NCBI RefSeq assembly: GCF_000017505.1
Contig: NC_009675.1
Span: 3,357,001-3,421,000 of the forward strand
DNA length: 64,000 nt
DNA from: Anaeromyxobacter sp. Fw109-5
GTDB taxonomy: Bacteria > Myxococcota > Myxococcia > Myxococcales > Anaeromyxobacteraceae
Direction: 5' to 3'
Part shown: positions 22,882 to 32,700 of the stretch, one piece after another
Numbering within the stretch: position 1 is the stretch's first letter
Layout of the letters: each line of letters begins with the position of its first letter
Made by a program: the position numbers and the translations under genes
Notes under the pieces: generated by a model
What the model was told of the DNA's origin: nothing
What the model saw: the letters and a program-made list of their open reading frames with translations, nothing else
Database searches by the model: none

Positions 22882-24096
22882 TCAGATCCCTCCCGCGACG
22901 CGGCCGGGCGCGAGCCGCCCGTCCGGATCGAGCTCACGCTTCAGCCTGCGCATCAGCTCGAGGGCTGGCGGCGGATCGCCCCACGGGTCGGCGAGCGCGC
23001 GCAGCGCGGCGGGCGCGGCGGCGATCACGAGCGAGCCGTTGCCCGGCCGCAGCGCTGCACGCGCCGCGGCGACCGCGCTGCCGGTCGCGTCGTCGCGGAC
23101 GAGCGTGCCCCCGGCGAAGGCGATCCCGAGCGTCGGGTACAGCACGAGCGCTCCCCCGCCCAGGGTCGCGGCGAGCGGCGCGAGGGCGCGGACGGCGCCC
23201 TCGAGCGCGGCGGGCGGGAACGCCGCCTTCGCGCGCACGTCTCCCGCCGCGCGGAGCGCGTCGTGCCTCGCCCAGAGGGCCGCCTCGTCGCCGCCCTCCA
23301 GCCGCTCGGCGCGCGCGTCGAGGGCGAGCACCCGCTCCGCCTGCTCCCGCACGCCGGGGGCGAACCCCTCGAAGCGGAAGGCGAGCCGGAACCCCTCCCC
23401 CTCCTGGATCGCCGCGACGGCGGACGGCTCCGCCCGCGCGTCGAGGGCGGCGCGGGTGAGCGCGGCGACCTGCGCGGCCGACAGCCCCCCCGCGGCGACG
23501 GTGGCCGAGGCCTCGGGCAGGGGGTGCAGCCGGAACACCACCTCGGCGACGAGCGCGAGCGAGCCGAGCGAGCCGCAGAGGAGGCGCGGCAGGTCGAACC
23601 CCGCCACGTTCTTCACGACCTTGCCGCCGCCGCGCGCGACGACGCCGTCCGCGCGCACCAGGGTGATCCCGATGACGAGGTCGCGCACGGCGCCGAAGCG
23701 CGTCCGCCGCGGTCCGAACGCGCTCGCGGCGAGCACCCCGCCCACCGTCGCGCGCTCCGGGTGAGGCGGGTCGAGCGCGAGCCGCTGCCCGTGCGGCTGC
23801 AGGTGGCGCTGCAGCGCGGCGATGGTGATGCCGGCCTCGACCGCGACGATCTGATCGGAGGGTGCGTGCTCGCGGACCCGATCCAGCCGGCGCGTGCGCA
23901 GCACCGCGTCCAGCCGCGAGGGCGGGGCGCCCAGCTCCAGGTCGGTGCCGCCGCCGACGAACACGACCGCGGCGCGGTCGCGGGCGAGGGCGCGCATCGC
24001 CTCGGCGGCCTCCTCGAGCGAACCCGGCTCGAGCGCCACCCGGGGGCGCACTCCGAGGACGGCGTCGCCGTCCGCCGGCGCGTGCACCGCGCTCAC
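22882..24096 (-). CDS. glcE: Glycolate/D-lactate oxidase FAD-binding subunit
   Basis: 404 residues from GTG 24096, which overlaps the glcD stop (GTGA). FAD_binding_4 signs: AVVFVGGGTDLELG at about 43-56, then GQRLALDPPHPERATVGGVLAASAFGP and KVVKNVAGFDL. The length suits GlcE (about 350-400). With GlcD and GlcF it forms the membrane-associated oxidase that converts glycolate or D-lactate to the keto acid. Confidence 0.88.
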   Translation of the reverse strand: MSAVHAPADGDAVLGVRPRVALEPGSLEEAAEAMRALARDRAAVVFVGGGTDLELGAPPSRLDAVLRTRRLDRVREHAPSDQIVAVEAGITIAALQRHLQPHGQRLALDPPHPERATVGGVLAASAFGPRRTRFGAVRDLVIGITLVRADGVVARGGGKVVKNVAGFDLPRLLCGSLGSLALVAEVVFRLHPLPEASATVAAGGLSAAQVAALTRAALDARAEPSAVAAIQEGEGFRLAFRFEGFAPGVREQAERVLALDARAERLEGGDEAALWARHDALRAAGDVRAKAAFPPAALEGAVRALAPLAATLGGGALVLYPTLGIAFAGGTLVRDDATGSAVAAARAALRPGNGSLVIAAAPAALRALADPWGDPPPALELMRRLKRELDPDGRLAPGRVAGGI

Positions 24097-25586
24097 CAGC
24101 GCTCCGCGAGCCCGGCCGCCTCGGCGGGGTGGGGGCGGTACGGGCCGGGCTTCTCGCCGCAGAGGCGCGGCGTGGGGAAGACCTTGCCCGGGTTCATGAG
24201 CGCCGCGCCGTCGAAGGCGCAGCGGACGCGCTGCATGGTGTCGAGGTCGTCCGGGCCGAACTGCTCGGCCATGTACGCGGCCTTCTCCGCGCCCACGCCG
24301 TGCTCGCCGGTGATGGAGCCCCCGTAGCGGATGCAGAGGCGGAGGATCTCGCCGCCGAGACGCGCCGCCCGCTCCTCCTCCCCCGGCACGCGCGCGTCGT
24401 ACAGCACGAGCGGGTGGAGGTTGCCGTCGCCGGCGTGGAAGACGTTCGCGACCCTGAGCCCCGCCGCGTCGGCGAGCCGGCCGATGTCGCGGAGGACGCG
24501 CGCGATCTCGGAGCGCGGGATGACCCCGTCCTCGACGAGGTAGCTCGGGCTGATGCGGCCCACCGCGGCGAAGGCGGACTTGCGTCCCTTCCACATGAGC
24601 TGCCGCTCGGCCTCGTCGCGGGGCACGCGGATCTCGAGCGCGCCCGCCCCGCGCGCGATCTCGATGGCTCGGGCGGAGACGTGCTCGACCTCCGCGCGGG
24701 GGCCGTCGGCGTCCATGAGGAGCGCCGCGCCCACGTCCGGCCAGTCGAGGCCGGTCGCCGCCTTCGCGGCGACGATGGCGAGGCGATCCATCATCTCGAT
24801 GGCCGCGGGCAGGATCCCGGCCGCGATGATCCCCGAGACGGCCGCGCCCGCCTCGTCGGTGGACGGGAAGGTGGCGAAGAAGGTCCGCGTCGTCTCGGGC
24901 TTGCGCAGGAGGCGCACCGTGATCTCGGTCACCACCCCCAGCATCCCCTCGCTCCCCACGAGCGCGGCGAGCAGGTCGTAGCCCGGCGCGTCCGCGGCGG
25001 GCCCGCCAAGGTCCACGACCTCGCCGTCCGAGAGCACCACGCGCGCGGCGAGGACGTGGTTCGTGGTGAACCCGTACTTGAGGCAGTGGGCGCCGCCCGA
25101 GTTCTCCGCGACGTTGCCGCCGATGGAGCAGACGCTCTGCGACGACGGATCGGGCGCGTAGTAGAAGCCGTCGGTCGCCACCGCGCGCGTGACGTCGAGG
25201 TTGATCACCCCCGGCTCCACCCGCGCCCAGCCGTTCGCGAGATCCACCTCCAGGATGCGCCGCATCCGCGTGAGCGAGAGCACCGCGCAGCCGGGCACCG
25301 GCCGCGCCCCGCCCGAGAGGCCGGTGCCGGCGCCCCGCGGGACGAGCGGGACGCCCGCCTCGCGCGCCACGCGCACCACCGCCACCACCTCCGCGGTCGA
25401 GCCGGGCAGCACCACGAGGTCCGGCCGGACGCGCCCATGGGTGAGCCCGTCCGCCTCGTAGACGAGCAGCTCCGCGGGGTCGGTGATCACGTTGCGCGCG
25501 CCGACGATCTCCGCGAGCCGCCGGGCGACGCGCGGCGAGGCGCGGCCGTCGCGCCGAACAGTCTCCCCATGCACCGTGGCGGTCAT
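24093..25586 (-). CDS. glcD: Glycolate/D-lactate oxidase catalytic FAD subunit
   Basis: 497 residues from ATG 25586. VAO-type flavoprotein: FAD loop PRGAGTGLSGGARPV, GNVAENSGGAHCLKYG, and C-terminal catalytic FHAGDGNLHPLVLYD and ITGEHGVGAEK. It oxidises a D-2-hydroxy acid (glycolate or D-lactate). Sequence alone does not choose between them. Its start overlaps the dctM stop (ATGA), tying oxidation to transport. Confidence 0.9.
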   Translation of the reverse strand: MTATVHGETVRRDGRASPRVARRLAEIVGARNVITDPAELLVYEADGLTHGRVRPDLVVLPGSTAEVVAVVRVAREAGVPLVPRGAGTGLSGGARPVPGCAVLSLTRMRRILEVDLANGWARVEPGVINLDVTRAVATDGFYYAPDPSSQSVCSIGGNVAENSGGAHCLKYGFTTNHVLAARVVLSDGEVVDLGGPAADAPGYDLLAALVGSEGMLGVVTEITVRLLRKPETTRTFFATFPSTDEAGAAVSGIIAAGILPAAIEMMDRLAIVAAKAATGLDWPDVGAALLMDADGPRAEVEHVSARAIEIARGAGALEIRVPRDEAERQLMWKGRKSAFAAVGRISPSYLVEDGVIPRSEIARVLRDIGRLADAAGLRVANVFHAGDGNLHPLVLYDARVPGEEERAARLGGEILRLCIRYGGSITGEHGVGAEKAAYMAEQFGPDDLDTMQRVRCAFDGAALMNPGKVFPTPRLCGEKPGPYRPHPAEAAGLAERW

Positions 25587-27556
25587 CGATAGAGCACCTG
25601 CGGGAGCCACAGCCCGATCGCCGGGAAGAGGTACAGGATCAGCACGGCGAACACCTGGATCGCCATGAACGGCATCATGCCGGCGAAGATCTGGTTGAGC
25701 GTCACGTGCTTCGGCGCGACGCCCTTCAGGTAGAACGCCGCCATCGCGACCGGCGGGGAGAGGAAGGCGGTCTGCAGGTTCAGCGCCACGAGCAGGCCGA
25801 AGAAGAGCGGGTCGATGTTGAAGTGGCCCAGCAGCGGGATGAAGATCGGCATGAAGATGACGATGATCTCCGTCCACTCCAGCGGCCAGCCGAGCAGGAA
25901 GATGATGGCCTGCGCGAGGAGCATGAACTGGAGGGGCGTCAGGTTCAGGCCGAGCACCCAGTGCTCGATGATCGCCTGGCCGCCGAGGAGCGCGAACGCG
26001 GCCGAGAAGATCGAGGAGCCGACGAACAGCCAGCACACCATGGCGGTCGTCTTCGCCGTCAGGAAGACCGACTCCTTGAGCACGCTCCACTTGAACTGAC
26101 GGTACGCGCCGGTGAGCAGCATCGCCCCCGCCGCGCCGAGCGCGGCCGCCTCGGTCGGCGTGGCCCACCCGAAGATGATCGACCCGAGCACCGCGAGGAT
26201 GAGCGCGGTGAGCGGGAAGAACGACGTGAGCAGCATCTTCAGGATCTCGAGCCGCTCGAAGGTGAAGATGCTGTAGTGGAAGGCGAGCAGCGCGACGCCG
26301 GCCGCGAGGGCGATCCAGAAGGCGAGCGGCACGGGCTTGCGCCCGGGCGCGGTCTCGACCTGCGCGCCCTCCGCCCGCTCCGTCTCCGCCTTCAGCGCCC
26401 CGCCCGGCGCCTCCGCGCCGGGCGGCTCGGCGACCGCGCCGGGCGGCTCCTCGACGCCGGGAGGCTCGGCCACCGCGGGCGCCTCGGCCCCGCCCGCGGG
26501 CGCGGCCTCCTCCGCGGGCGGCTCCTCGACCCCCTCGTAGACGAAGGCGTCGGCTCCGCCGCCCGTCTCCGCGATCTCCTCCAGCCCGCCGGTGTCGATG
26601 ACGACCGTCCGGGTGACGGCCTCGTAGACGACGAGGAAGGCGACCGCGCCGAAGATCGCCGGCAGGGCCGAGACGGCGAGCTGACCGGCGACCCACCGGC
26701 GCGGCGGATCGCCGGGCGCCGGACGGACGAGGGCGGAGACGAGCCGCGGCACCGCCCGGCGGTGCTCGCCGCCTGCGAGGGCGACGGCGCCCGCGGTGAG
26801 CGGCACCCGCCGCTCCTCCTCGGGCGGCATCGGCGCGAGGCGCGGCTTCAGCTTGGCGAGGACGACCACGTAGCCTATGTAGAGCCCCGCGAGCATGAGC
26901 CCGGGGAAGAACGCGCCCGCGTAGAGCTGGACGACCGACACGCCCGCGGTCGCCCCGTACAGGATGAGCATGACCGAGGGGGGGATGAGGATCCCCAGGC
27001 AGCCGCCGGCGGTGATCGCGCCCGCCGAGAGCTTGATGTCGTAGCCGGAGCGCAGCATCGCCGGCAACGCGAGCAGGCCCATGAGCGTGACGACCGCCCC
27101 CACGATGCCGGTCGCGGTGGCGAACAGCGCGCACGTCGCCAGCGTCGCGACCGCGAGCGAGCCGGGGATGAACGACATCGAGAGGTGCAGGCTCTTGAAG
27201 AGCTTCTCGATGAGGTTCGCCCGCTCGACCATGTAGCCCATGAACACGAACAGCGGCACGGCGATGAGGACGTCGTTCGTCATCGTCGCGTAGGTGCGCT
27301 GCACCATGAGGTCCAGCGTCTGCTGGACCGCGATGTCCGGGTTGACCCATCGATAGGCGAGCCACGCGAAGAGCACGCCCATGCCCATGAGCGTGAAGGC
27401 GGTCGGGAAGCCCAGCATGATGGCGACCACCACGAGCGAGAGCATCAGCAGCCCGAGGTGGCCCTGCGTCATCTGCGAGGGCGCCGGCATGATGATCACC
27501 GTCGCGAGGACGATGAGCCCCATGATCGTGAAGCCGAACAGGAGCTCCTTCCTCAC
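25583..27556 (-). CDS. dctM: TRAP transporter large permease (DctM) with a long acidic proline-rich insert
   Basis: 657 residues from GTG 27556, overlapping the dctQ stop (GTGA). The DctM pattern is clear in both halves: GFPTAFTLMGMGVLFAWLAYR, GCLGILIPPSVMLILYG and FGWATPTEAAALGA. Between them, at about residues 340-405, lies a low-complexity stretch rich in Glu, Pro, Ala and Gly (EEPPAEEAAPAGG, repeated EPPG), extending a protein that is usually about 430-450 residues. Large permeases of the mannitol/chloroaromatic-type or lactate TRAP group can be longer, but the insert is striking. DctM with DctQ uses a sodium gradient to import an organic acid delivered by DctP. Confidence 0.88.
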   Translation of the reverse strand: MRKELLFGFTIMGLIVLATVIIMPAPSQMTQGHLGLLMLSLVVVAIMLGFPTAFTLMGMGVLFAWLAYRWVNPDIAVQQTLDLMVQRTYATMTNDVLIAVPLFVFMGYMVERANLIEKLFKSLHLSMSFIPGSLAVATLATCALFATATGIVGAVVTLMGLLALPAMLRSGYDIKLSAGAITAGGCLGILIPPSVMLILYGATAGVSVVQLYAGAFFPGLMLAGLYIGYVVVLAKLKPRLAPMPPEEERRVPLTAGAVALAGGEHRRAVPRLVSALVRPAPGDPPRRWVAGQLAVSALPAIFGAVAFLVVYEAVTRTVVIDTGGLEEIAETGGGADAFVYEGVEEPPAEEAAPAGGAEAPAVAEPPGVEEPPGAVAEPPGAEAPGGALKAETERAEGAQVETAPGRKPVPLAFWIALAAGVALLAFHYSIFTFERLEILKMLLTSFFPLTALILAVLGSIIFGWATPTEAAALGAAGAMLLTGAYRQFKWSVLKESVFLTAKTTAMVCWLFVGSSIFSAAFALLGGQAIIEHWVLGLNLTPLQFMLLAQAIIFLLGWPLEWTEIIVIFMPIFIPLLGHFNIDPLFFGLLVALNLQTAFLSPPVAMAAFYLKGVAPKHVTLNQIFAGMMPFMAIQVFAVLILYLFPAIGLWLPQVLYR

Positions 27557-28185
27557 GGCTTCACCTCCTCGTGCTCCTTGCGCAGGACGACCTGGTCGAG
27601 CGCGGCGATGTCCTCGTCCTTGACGTGGACCATCTCCTTCAGCTTGTCGACGTCCACCTCCTCCACGTCCTCCTCGCGCGACGGCCACGCGCCGTCCCGG
27701 AGGGCGACGACGCAGCGGACGATCTCGACCACGCCCTGGAGCAGGATGAGCGCGCCCGCGATGGGGATGAACGCCTTGAACGGATAGATGGGCGGCCCGT
27801 CGACCGTGATGGTCGAGTGCTCGCGGATGAGCCAGGACTCCTTCGCGTAGTACCAGCCCGCGAAGACCATCGCGATCGAGCCGGGCACGAAGAAGACGAC
27901 GTACAGGAGGAGGTCGATGCTCGCCTGGACGCGCGGGGGGAAGAAGCCGTAGAGCACGTCGCCCCGCACGTGGCCGTTCTTCGCGAGGGTGTAGGCGCCC
28001 GCCATCATGAAGAGGACGCCGTAGCCCATGATCTGCGCGTCGAACGCCCAGGCGTGCGGGGTGTCGAAGAACTTCCGCGACAGCACCTCCCAGGTGATGA
28101 GCACGGTGAGCACGACGATGAGCCAGGCGAAGAGCTGGCCGATCCAGGTGGAGAGCTTGTCGACCGTGAGGAGGAGGCGCTGCAT
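27553..28185 (-). CDS. dctQ: TRAP transporter small permease (DctQ)
   Basis: 210 residues with four membrane helices (first at about 14-34, ending at about 165-180) and an acidic cytoplasmic tail (VEEVDVDKLKEMVHVKDEDI). DctQ-type motifs: LITWEVLSRKFFDTPHAWAFD and VRGDVLYGFFPPR. It pairs with DctM. It begins 7 bp after the dctP stop and overlaps dctM. The 40-residue charged tail is longer than in most DctQ proteins. Confidence 0.88.
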   Translation of the reverse strand: MQRLLLTVDKLSTWIGQLFAWLIVVLTVLITWEVLSRKFFDTPHAWAFDAQIMGYGVLFMMAGAYTLAKNGHVRGDVLYGFFPPRVQASIDLLLYVVFFVPGSIAMVFAGWYYAKESWLIREHSTITVDGPPIYPFKAFIPIAGALILLQGVVEIVRCVVALRDGAWPSREEDVEEVDVDKLKEMVHVKDEDIAALDQVVLRKEHEEVKP

Positions 28186-28192
28186 CGAGGTC

Positions 28193-29356
28193 CTAGCCCT
28201 TCTTCGCGGCGCCCTGCTTCTTGCCGAAGAAGTGGTTGTAGGCCATGCGGAAGTCGACGTTCGTGTCGTTCTGCCAGCGCGCGGCGCGCTGCGCGAACTT
28301 GCGCTGCGACTCGAGGACCTTCTTGAACATCGGGTTCTCGCTGGACCGCTTCTCCATCACGTCGTTCCAGATCTCGAGCTGCCGCTTCAGGATCGCGTCG
28401 GGGGTCTTGTAGAACTTCACCCCCTGCTTCTGCTGCATCTCCATGTAGTCGGTGGAGTAGCGATCGATCGCCTTCCACGACATGTCCGCGGACGAGGCCT
28501 GGACCGCGTAGGCGATGATGTTGCGGAGGTCCTGCGGCAGCGCCTTGTACTTGGTGCCGTTGAAGAGGATCTCGAACTGCTCCGAGCACTGGTGGAAGCT
28601 CTGGAGCATGCAGACCTTGGAGACGTCGGGGAACCCGAGGGCGCGGTCCGACGACGCGTTGTTGAACTCGGCGGCGTCGAGGAGTCCGCGGTCCATCGCC
28701 GGCACGATCTCCGCGCCCGGCAGCGCGTTCACCGCCGCGCCCAGGCCCGTGAAGATGTCGATGGACAGGCCGACGGTGCGGAACTTGAGCCCCTTCATGT
28801 CGTCGACCTTCGCGACCGGCTTCTTGAACCAGCCGAGCGGCTGCGTGGGCATCGGCCCGTACAGCATGGAGACGACGTCGAGGTTCAGCGACTTGTAGAC
28901 CTCGTCGATGAGGTCCTTGCCGCCGCCGTAGTAGTGCCAGGCGAGCAGCATGTTGGGATCCATCCCGAACTCCGGGCCCGAGCCCCACAGCGCGAGGGCG
29001 GTGTTCTTGCCGTACCAGTAGGCGACGACGCCGTGGCCTCCGTCGAGCGTCCCCTTCGCCACCGCGTCGAGCAGGTCGAACGCCTTCACGACCGCGCCGG
29101 CCGGCAGCACCTCGATCTTGAGGCGGCCGCCCGACATCTCGTTCACCTTCTTGGCGAAGTCGAGGGCGTACTCGTGGAAGATGTCCTTCGTGGGCCAGGT
29201 GCTCTGGAAGCGCAGCGTGGTCGGGGCCTGCGCCACGTGGATGGTGGGACCTGCGGCGACCGCGGCGCCGGCGGCGCCCAGGGCCGCCTTGCGCAGGAAG
29301 TCACGGCGGGAAGGCACCTTCGTCTCGGACTGCGCGCTCTTCGCGTTCTTCTTCAT
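28193..29356 (-). CDS. dctP: TRAP transporter substrate-binding protein, Tat-exported (TakP/DctP-like)
   Basis: 387 residues from ATG 29356. A Tat signal SRRDFLRKA at 16-24 precedes a hydrophobic alanine-rich stretch, so the protein is folded before export. The mature part is a TRAP solute receptor (TTLRFQSTWP, GLKFRTVGLSIDIF, AEFNNASSD), closest in feel to the TakP group that binds alpha-keto acids or lactate with a metal ion. With glcDEF downstream, a 2-hydroxy acid such as lactate or glycolate is the likely ligand. It is the first gene of the operon. Confidence 0.88.
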   Translation of the reverse strand: MKKNAKSAQSETKVPSRRDFLRKAALGAAGAAVAAGPTIHVAQAPTTLRFQSTWPTKDIFHEYALDFAKKVNEMSGGRLKIEVLPAGAVVKAFDLLDAVAKGTLDGGHGVVAYWYGKNTALALWGSGPEFGMDPNMLLAWHYYGGGKDLIDEVYKSLNLDVVSMLYGPMPTQPLGWFKKPVAKVDDMKGLKFRTVGLSIDIFTGLGAAVNALPGAEIVPAMDRGLLDAAEFNNASSDRALGFPDVSKVCMLQSFHQCSEQFEILFNGTKYKALPQDLRNIIAYAVQASSADMSWKAIDRYSTDYMEMQQKQGVKFYKTPDAILKRQLEIWNDVMEKRSSENPMFKKVLESQRKFAQRAARWQNDTNVDFRMAYNHFFGKKQGAAKKG

Positions 29357-29741
29357 TCTTCCGCTCCTCGTGCGGGTGAGCCGGTGGGTGGACGCCTGCG
29401 AAACACTTCCTTGGGACCGCGCACGACGGCCGGCAACGTACCGGCGGGGCGTCTTGGCGCATCCTCGGCCATGCCGCGGCGCGGCATGAGCCGTGTCGGC
29501 CTTCCCGGCCGCGGGCTGGACGCCTGAATGGGTGTAAGAGGCGCTGCGCGGAGGGCTCCGCGCAGCGTCGACCTTGGGTCTACTCGAGCGGCGGATGACG
29601 CTCGACCGTGGGAAGCCCCGAACGGCGCGCCGCTGCGGCGGGCGAGCCAGCGGTGCTCGACGGGTGTAACCGGTCGTCGGGTTCGCGGCTGGCCGCGCGG
29701 CTACCCGCCGGCTCGCGTTGCGGCCACCCTACGGCTGAGCG
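29357..29741. other. Intergenic region between dctP and the giant repeat protein, with a hairpin
   Basis: 385 bp without a convincing gene. The dctP promoter should lie at the left end. A 12-bp inverted repeat (CGCTGCGCGGAG at 29542-29553 and its complement at 29556-29567) ends about 175 bp past the stop of the giant gene. The hairpin's inner pairs must open to make a loop. It may terminate the giant transcript. The rest shows no structure I can support. Confidence 0.45.
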
Positions 29742-32700
29742 CTACTTGATCGCCAAGGGGGCTGGTCCCCCGTCGTTGTCGGCGTTCGTCAGCGACACCG
29801 TCGCGCTGGCCACGCTGTACAGAGGGTCCGTGCTCGCCGCCGACAGGTTCACGGCGTACGCGATCGGGCCGTCAGGCAGCGCGTCATCCACCCCGGTGAC
29901 CGTCACCGTCTGCGCGAGGTTCCAGTCCGCGGGCGTGAAGGTCACGGCCGCAGGCGCGACGGTGCCTTCGCCGGGGTTACTGCTCGTCAGCGAGACCACC
30001 ACGTCGGCGCTGGGCGGCGACGACAGCGTCAGCTGGAAGGTCGCCGTCCCGCCCGCCTCGGTCGTCACCAGGCCCGTCGACGGGCTCGCCATGAGCTGTC
30101 CCGCGGCGTCGTCGTCCGTGTTCGTCAGGGAGATGTCGCCCGGGTCGATCCCGCTGTAGCTCCCGTCCAGGCTCGTCGCCGCGCCGACGAGGACCGTGTA
30201 GAGCTGGTCGCCGTCGTTCACCAGGTCGTCGACGCCCGTGACCGTCACGGTCTGCGCCACGTTCCAGTTCGCCGCCGTGAACGTCAGCGGCGCCGGGGCG
30301 ACCGTGCCCTCCGTGGGGTCGCTCGACGTGATCGGGACCGTCACGTCCGACGTCGGCTCCGAGGTCAGCACCACCGTGAACGTGACCTGGAGCCCCGCCT
30401 CGGAGGTGGACAGCCCGCTCGGAGCGCTCACCGCGATCCCCGCCGCGTCGTCGTCGGCGTTGGTCACCGACACCGACCCGGTACGCCCGCCGTAGCCCGG
30501 GTCCGTGCTCGTCGCGGAGAGGTTCACGGCGTAGGCGATCGGTCCGTCCGCCACCGCGTCGTCCACCCCGGTGACCGTCACGGTCTGCGCCGCGTTCCAG
30601 TTCGCCGTCGTGAACGTCACGCTCGCAGGCGCGACGGTGCCCTCCGTCGGATCGCTGCTCGACACCGCCACCACCACGTCTGCGAGGGGCTGCGACGACA
30701 GCGTCAGCTGGAAGCTCGCCGTCCCGGCTGGCTCGCTCGTCGTCAGGCCCGTCGACGGGCTCGCCACCAGCCCCGCCGCGTCGTCGTCCGTGTTCGTGAA
30801 GGTGAGGTCCGCCGGATCCTTCCCGGCGTAGCCCGCGTCGGAGCTCGTGGCCGGCCCGATCGCGACCTGGTAGGTCTGATCGCCGTCGTCCACCGCGTCG
30901 TTCACGCCCGTCACGGTCACCGTCTGCGCGACGCTCCAGTTGGCCGCGGTGAACACCAGCGACGCGGGCGCGACCGCGCCCTCCGTGGTGTCGCTCGACG
31001 AGACCGGGACCGTCACCTCCGCGGTCGGCTGCGACGTCAGCACCACCGTGAAGGTGGCGGAGGCCCCCGCCTCCGACGTCGTGGTGGCGCTCGGCGCGCC
31101 GACCGCGATGCCCGCCACGTCGTCGTCCGTGTTCGTGAAGGTGAGGTCGGCCGGATCTCTGCCTGCGTACCCCGCGTCGGAGCTCGTCGCCGGCCCGATC
31201 GCGGCCCGGTAGGTCTGGCTGCCGTCTGCCACGAGGTCGTCGACCCCCGTCACCGTCACGGTCTGCGGCACGCTCCAGTTCGCCGCCGTGAACAGCAGCG
31301 ACGCAGGCGCGACCGTGCCTTCCGTGGGGTCGGTCGACGAGACCGGGACGGTGACGTCCGCGGTCGGCTGCGACGTCAGCACCACCGTGAAGGTGGCGGA
31401 CGTGCGCGTCTCGGACGTCGAGGTGGCGCTCGGCGCGCCGACCGCGATGCCCGCCACGTCGTCGTCCGTGTTCGTGAAGGTGAGATCGGCCGGATCCTTC
31501 CCGGCGTACCCCGGGTCGGCGCTGGTCGCCGGCCCGATCGCGGCCTGGTAGGTCTGGCTGCCGTCTGCCACGAGGTCGTCGACCCCCGTCACCGTCACGG
31601 TCTGTGGCACGCTCCAGTTGCTCGCCGTGAACAGCAGCGACGCAGGCGCGACCGTGCCCTCGGTGGTGTCGTTCGAGGAGACCGGGACCGTCACGTCGGC
31701 GGTCGGCTGCGACGTCAGCACCACCGTGAAGGTGGCGAAGGCCCCCGCCTCCGACGTCGTGGTGGCGCTCGGCGCGCCGACCGCGATCCCCGCCGCGTCG
31801 TTGTCGCCGTTGGTCACCGACACCGAGCCGGTGCGGCCACCGTAGCCAGGATCCGTGCTCGTCGCGGACAGGTTCACGGCGTACGCGATCGCGCCGTCCG
31901 CCAGCGCGTCGTCCGCGCCGGTGATCGTCACCGTCTGCGCGGTGCTCCAGTTGGCCGCCGTGAACGTCACGCTCGCAGGGGCGACGGTGCCCTCCGTCGC
32001 GTCGCTGCTCGAGAGCGCGACCACCACGTCCGCGAGCGGCTGCGTCGCCAGCGCCACCTGGAAGCTCGCCGTCCCGCCCGCCTCGGTCGTCATGAGGCCC
32101 GTCGTCGGGCTCGCCACGAGCGCCGCGGTGTCGTCGTCGGTGTTCGTCAGGGTGATGTCGCCCGGATCGACCCCGTTGTAGCTCGGGTCCGCGCTGCTCG
32201 ACGCGCCGACGAGGACCGTGAAGAGCTGGTCGCCGTCGTCCACCAGGTCGTCGACGCCCGTCACCGTCACGGTCTGGGCCACGTTCCAGTTGGCCGCCGT
32301 GAACGTCAGCGGCGCCGGGGCGACCGTGCCCTCGGTGAGGTCGCCCGACGTGATGGGAACCGTCACGCTCGCCGTCGGCTGCGAGGCGAGCACCACCGTG
32401 AACGTGACCTGGAGCCCTGCCTCGGAGGTGAACAACCCGCTCGCGGGGCTCACCGCGATCCCAGCCGCGTCGTCGTCGGCGTTCGTGACCGACACGGTCC
32501 GGACAGCCCCGTTGTACAGGGAGTCCGTGCTCGTCGCCGACAGGTTCACGGCGTACGTGATGGGACCGTCCGCCACCGCGTCGTCCACCCCGGTGACCGT
32601 CACGGTCTGCGCCGTGTTCCAGTTGGCCGAGGTGAACGTCACGCTCGCAGGCGCGACGGTACCCTCCGACGCGTCGCTGCTCGACACCGCCACCACCACG

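Noticed and set aside
24093-27365. A single 1,090-residue protein reading through the TRAP region into glcD
   Set aside because: The upstream part is antisense-like low complexity. GlcD starts at ATG 25586 with its normal N-terminus.
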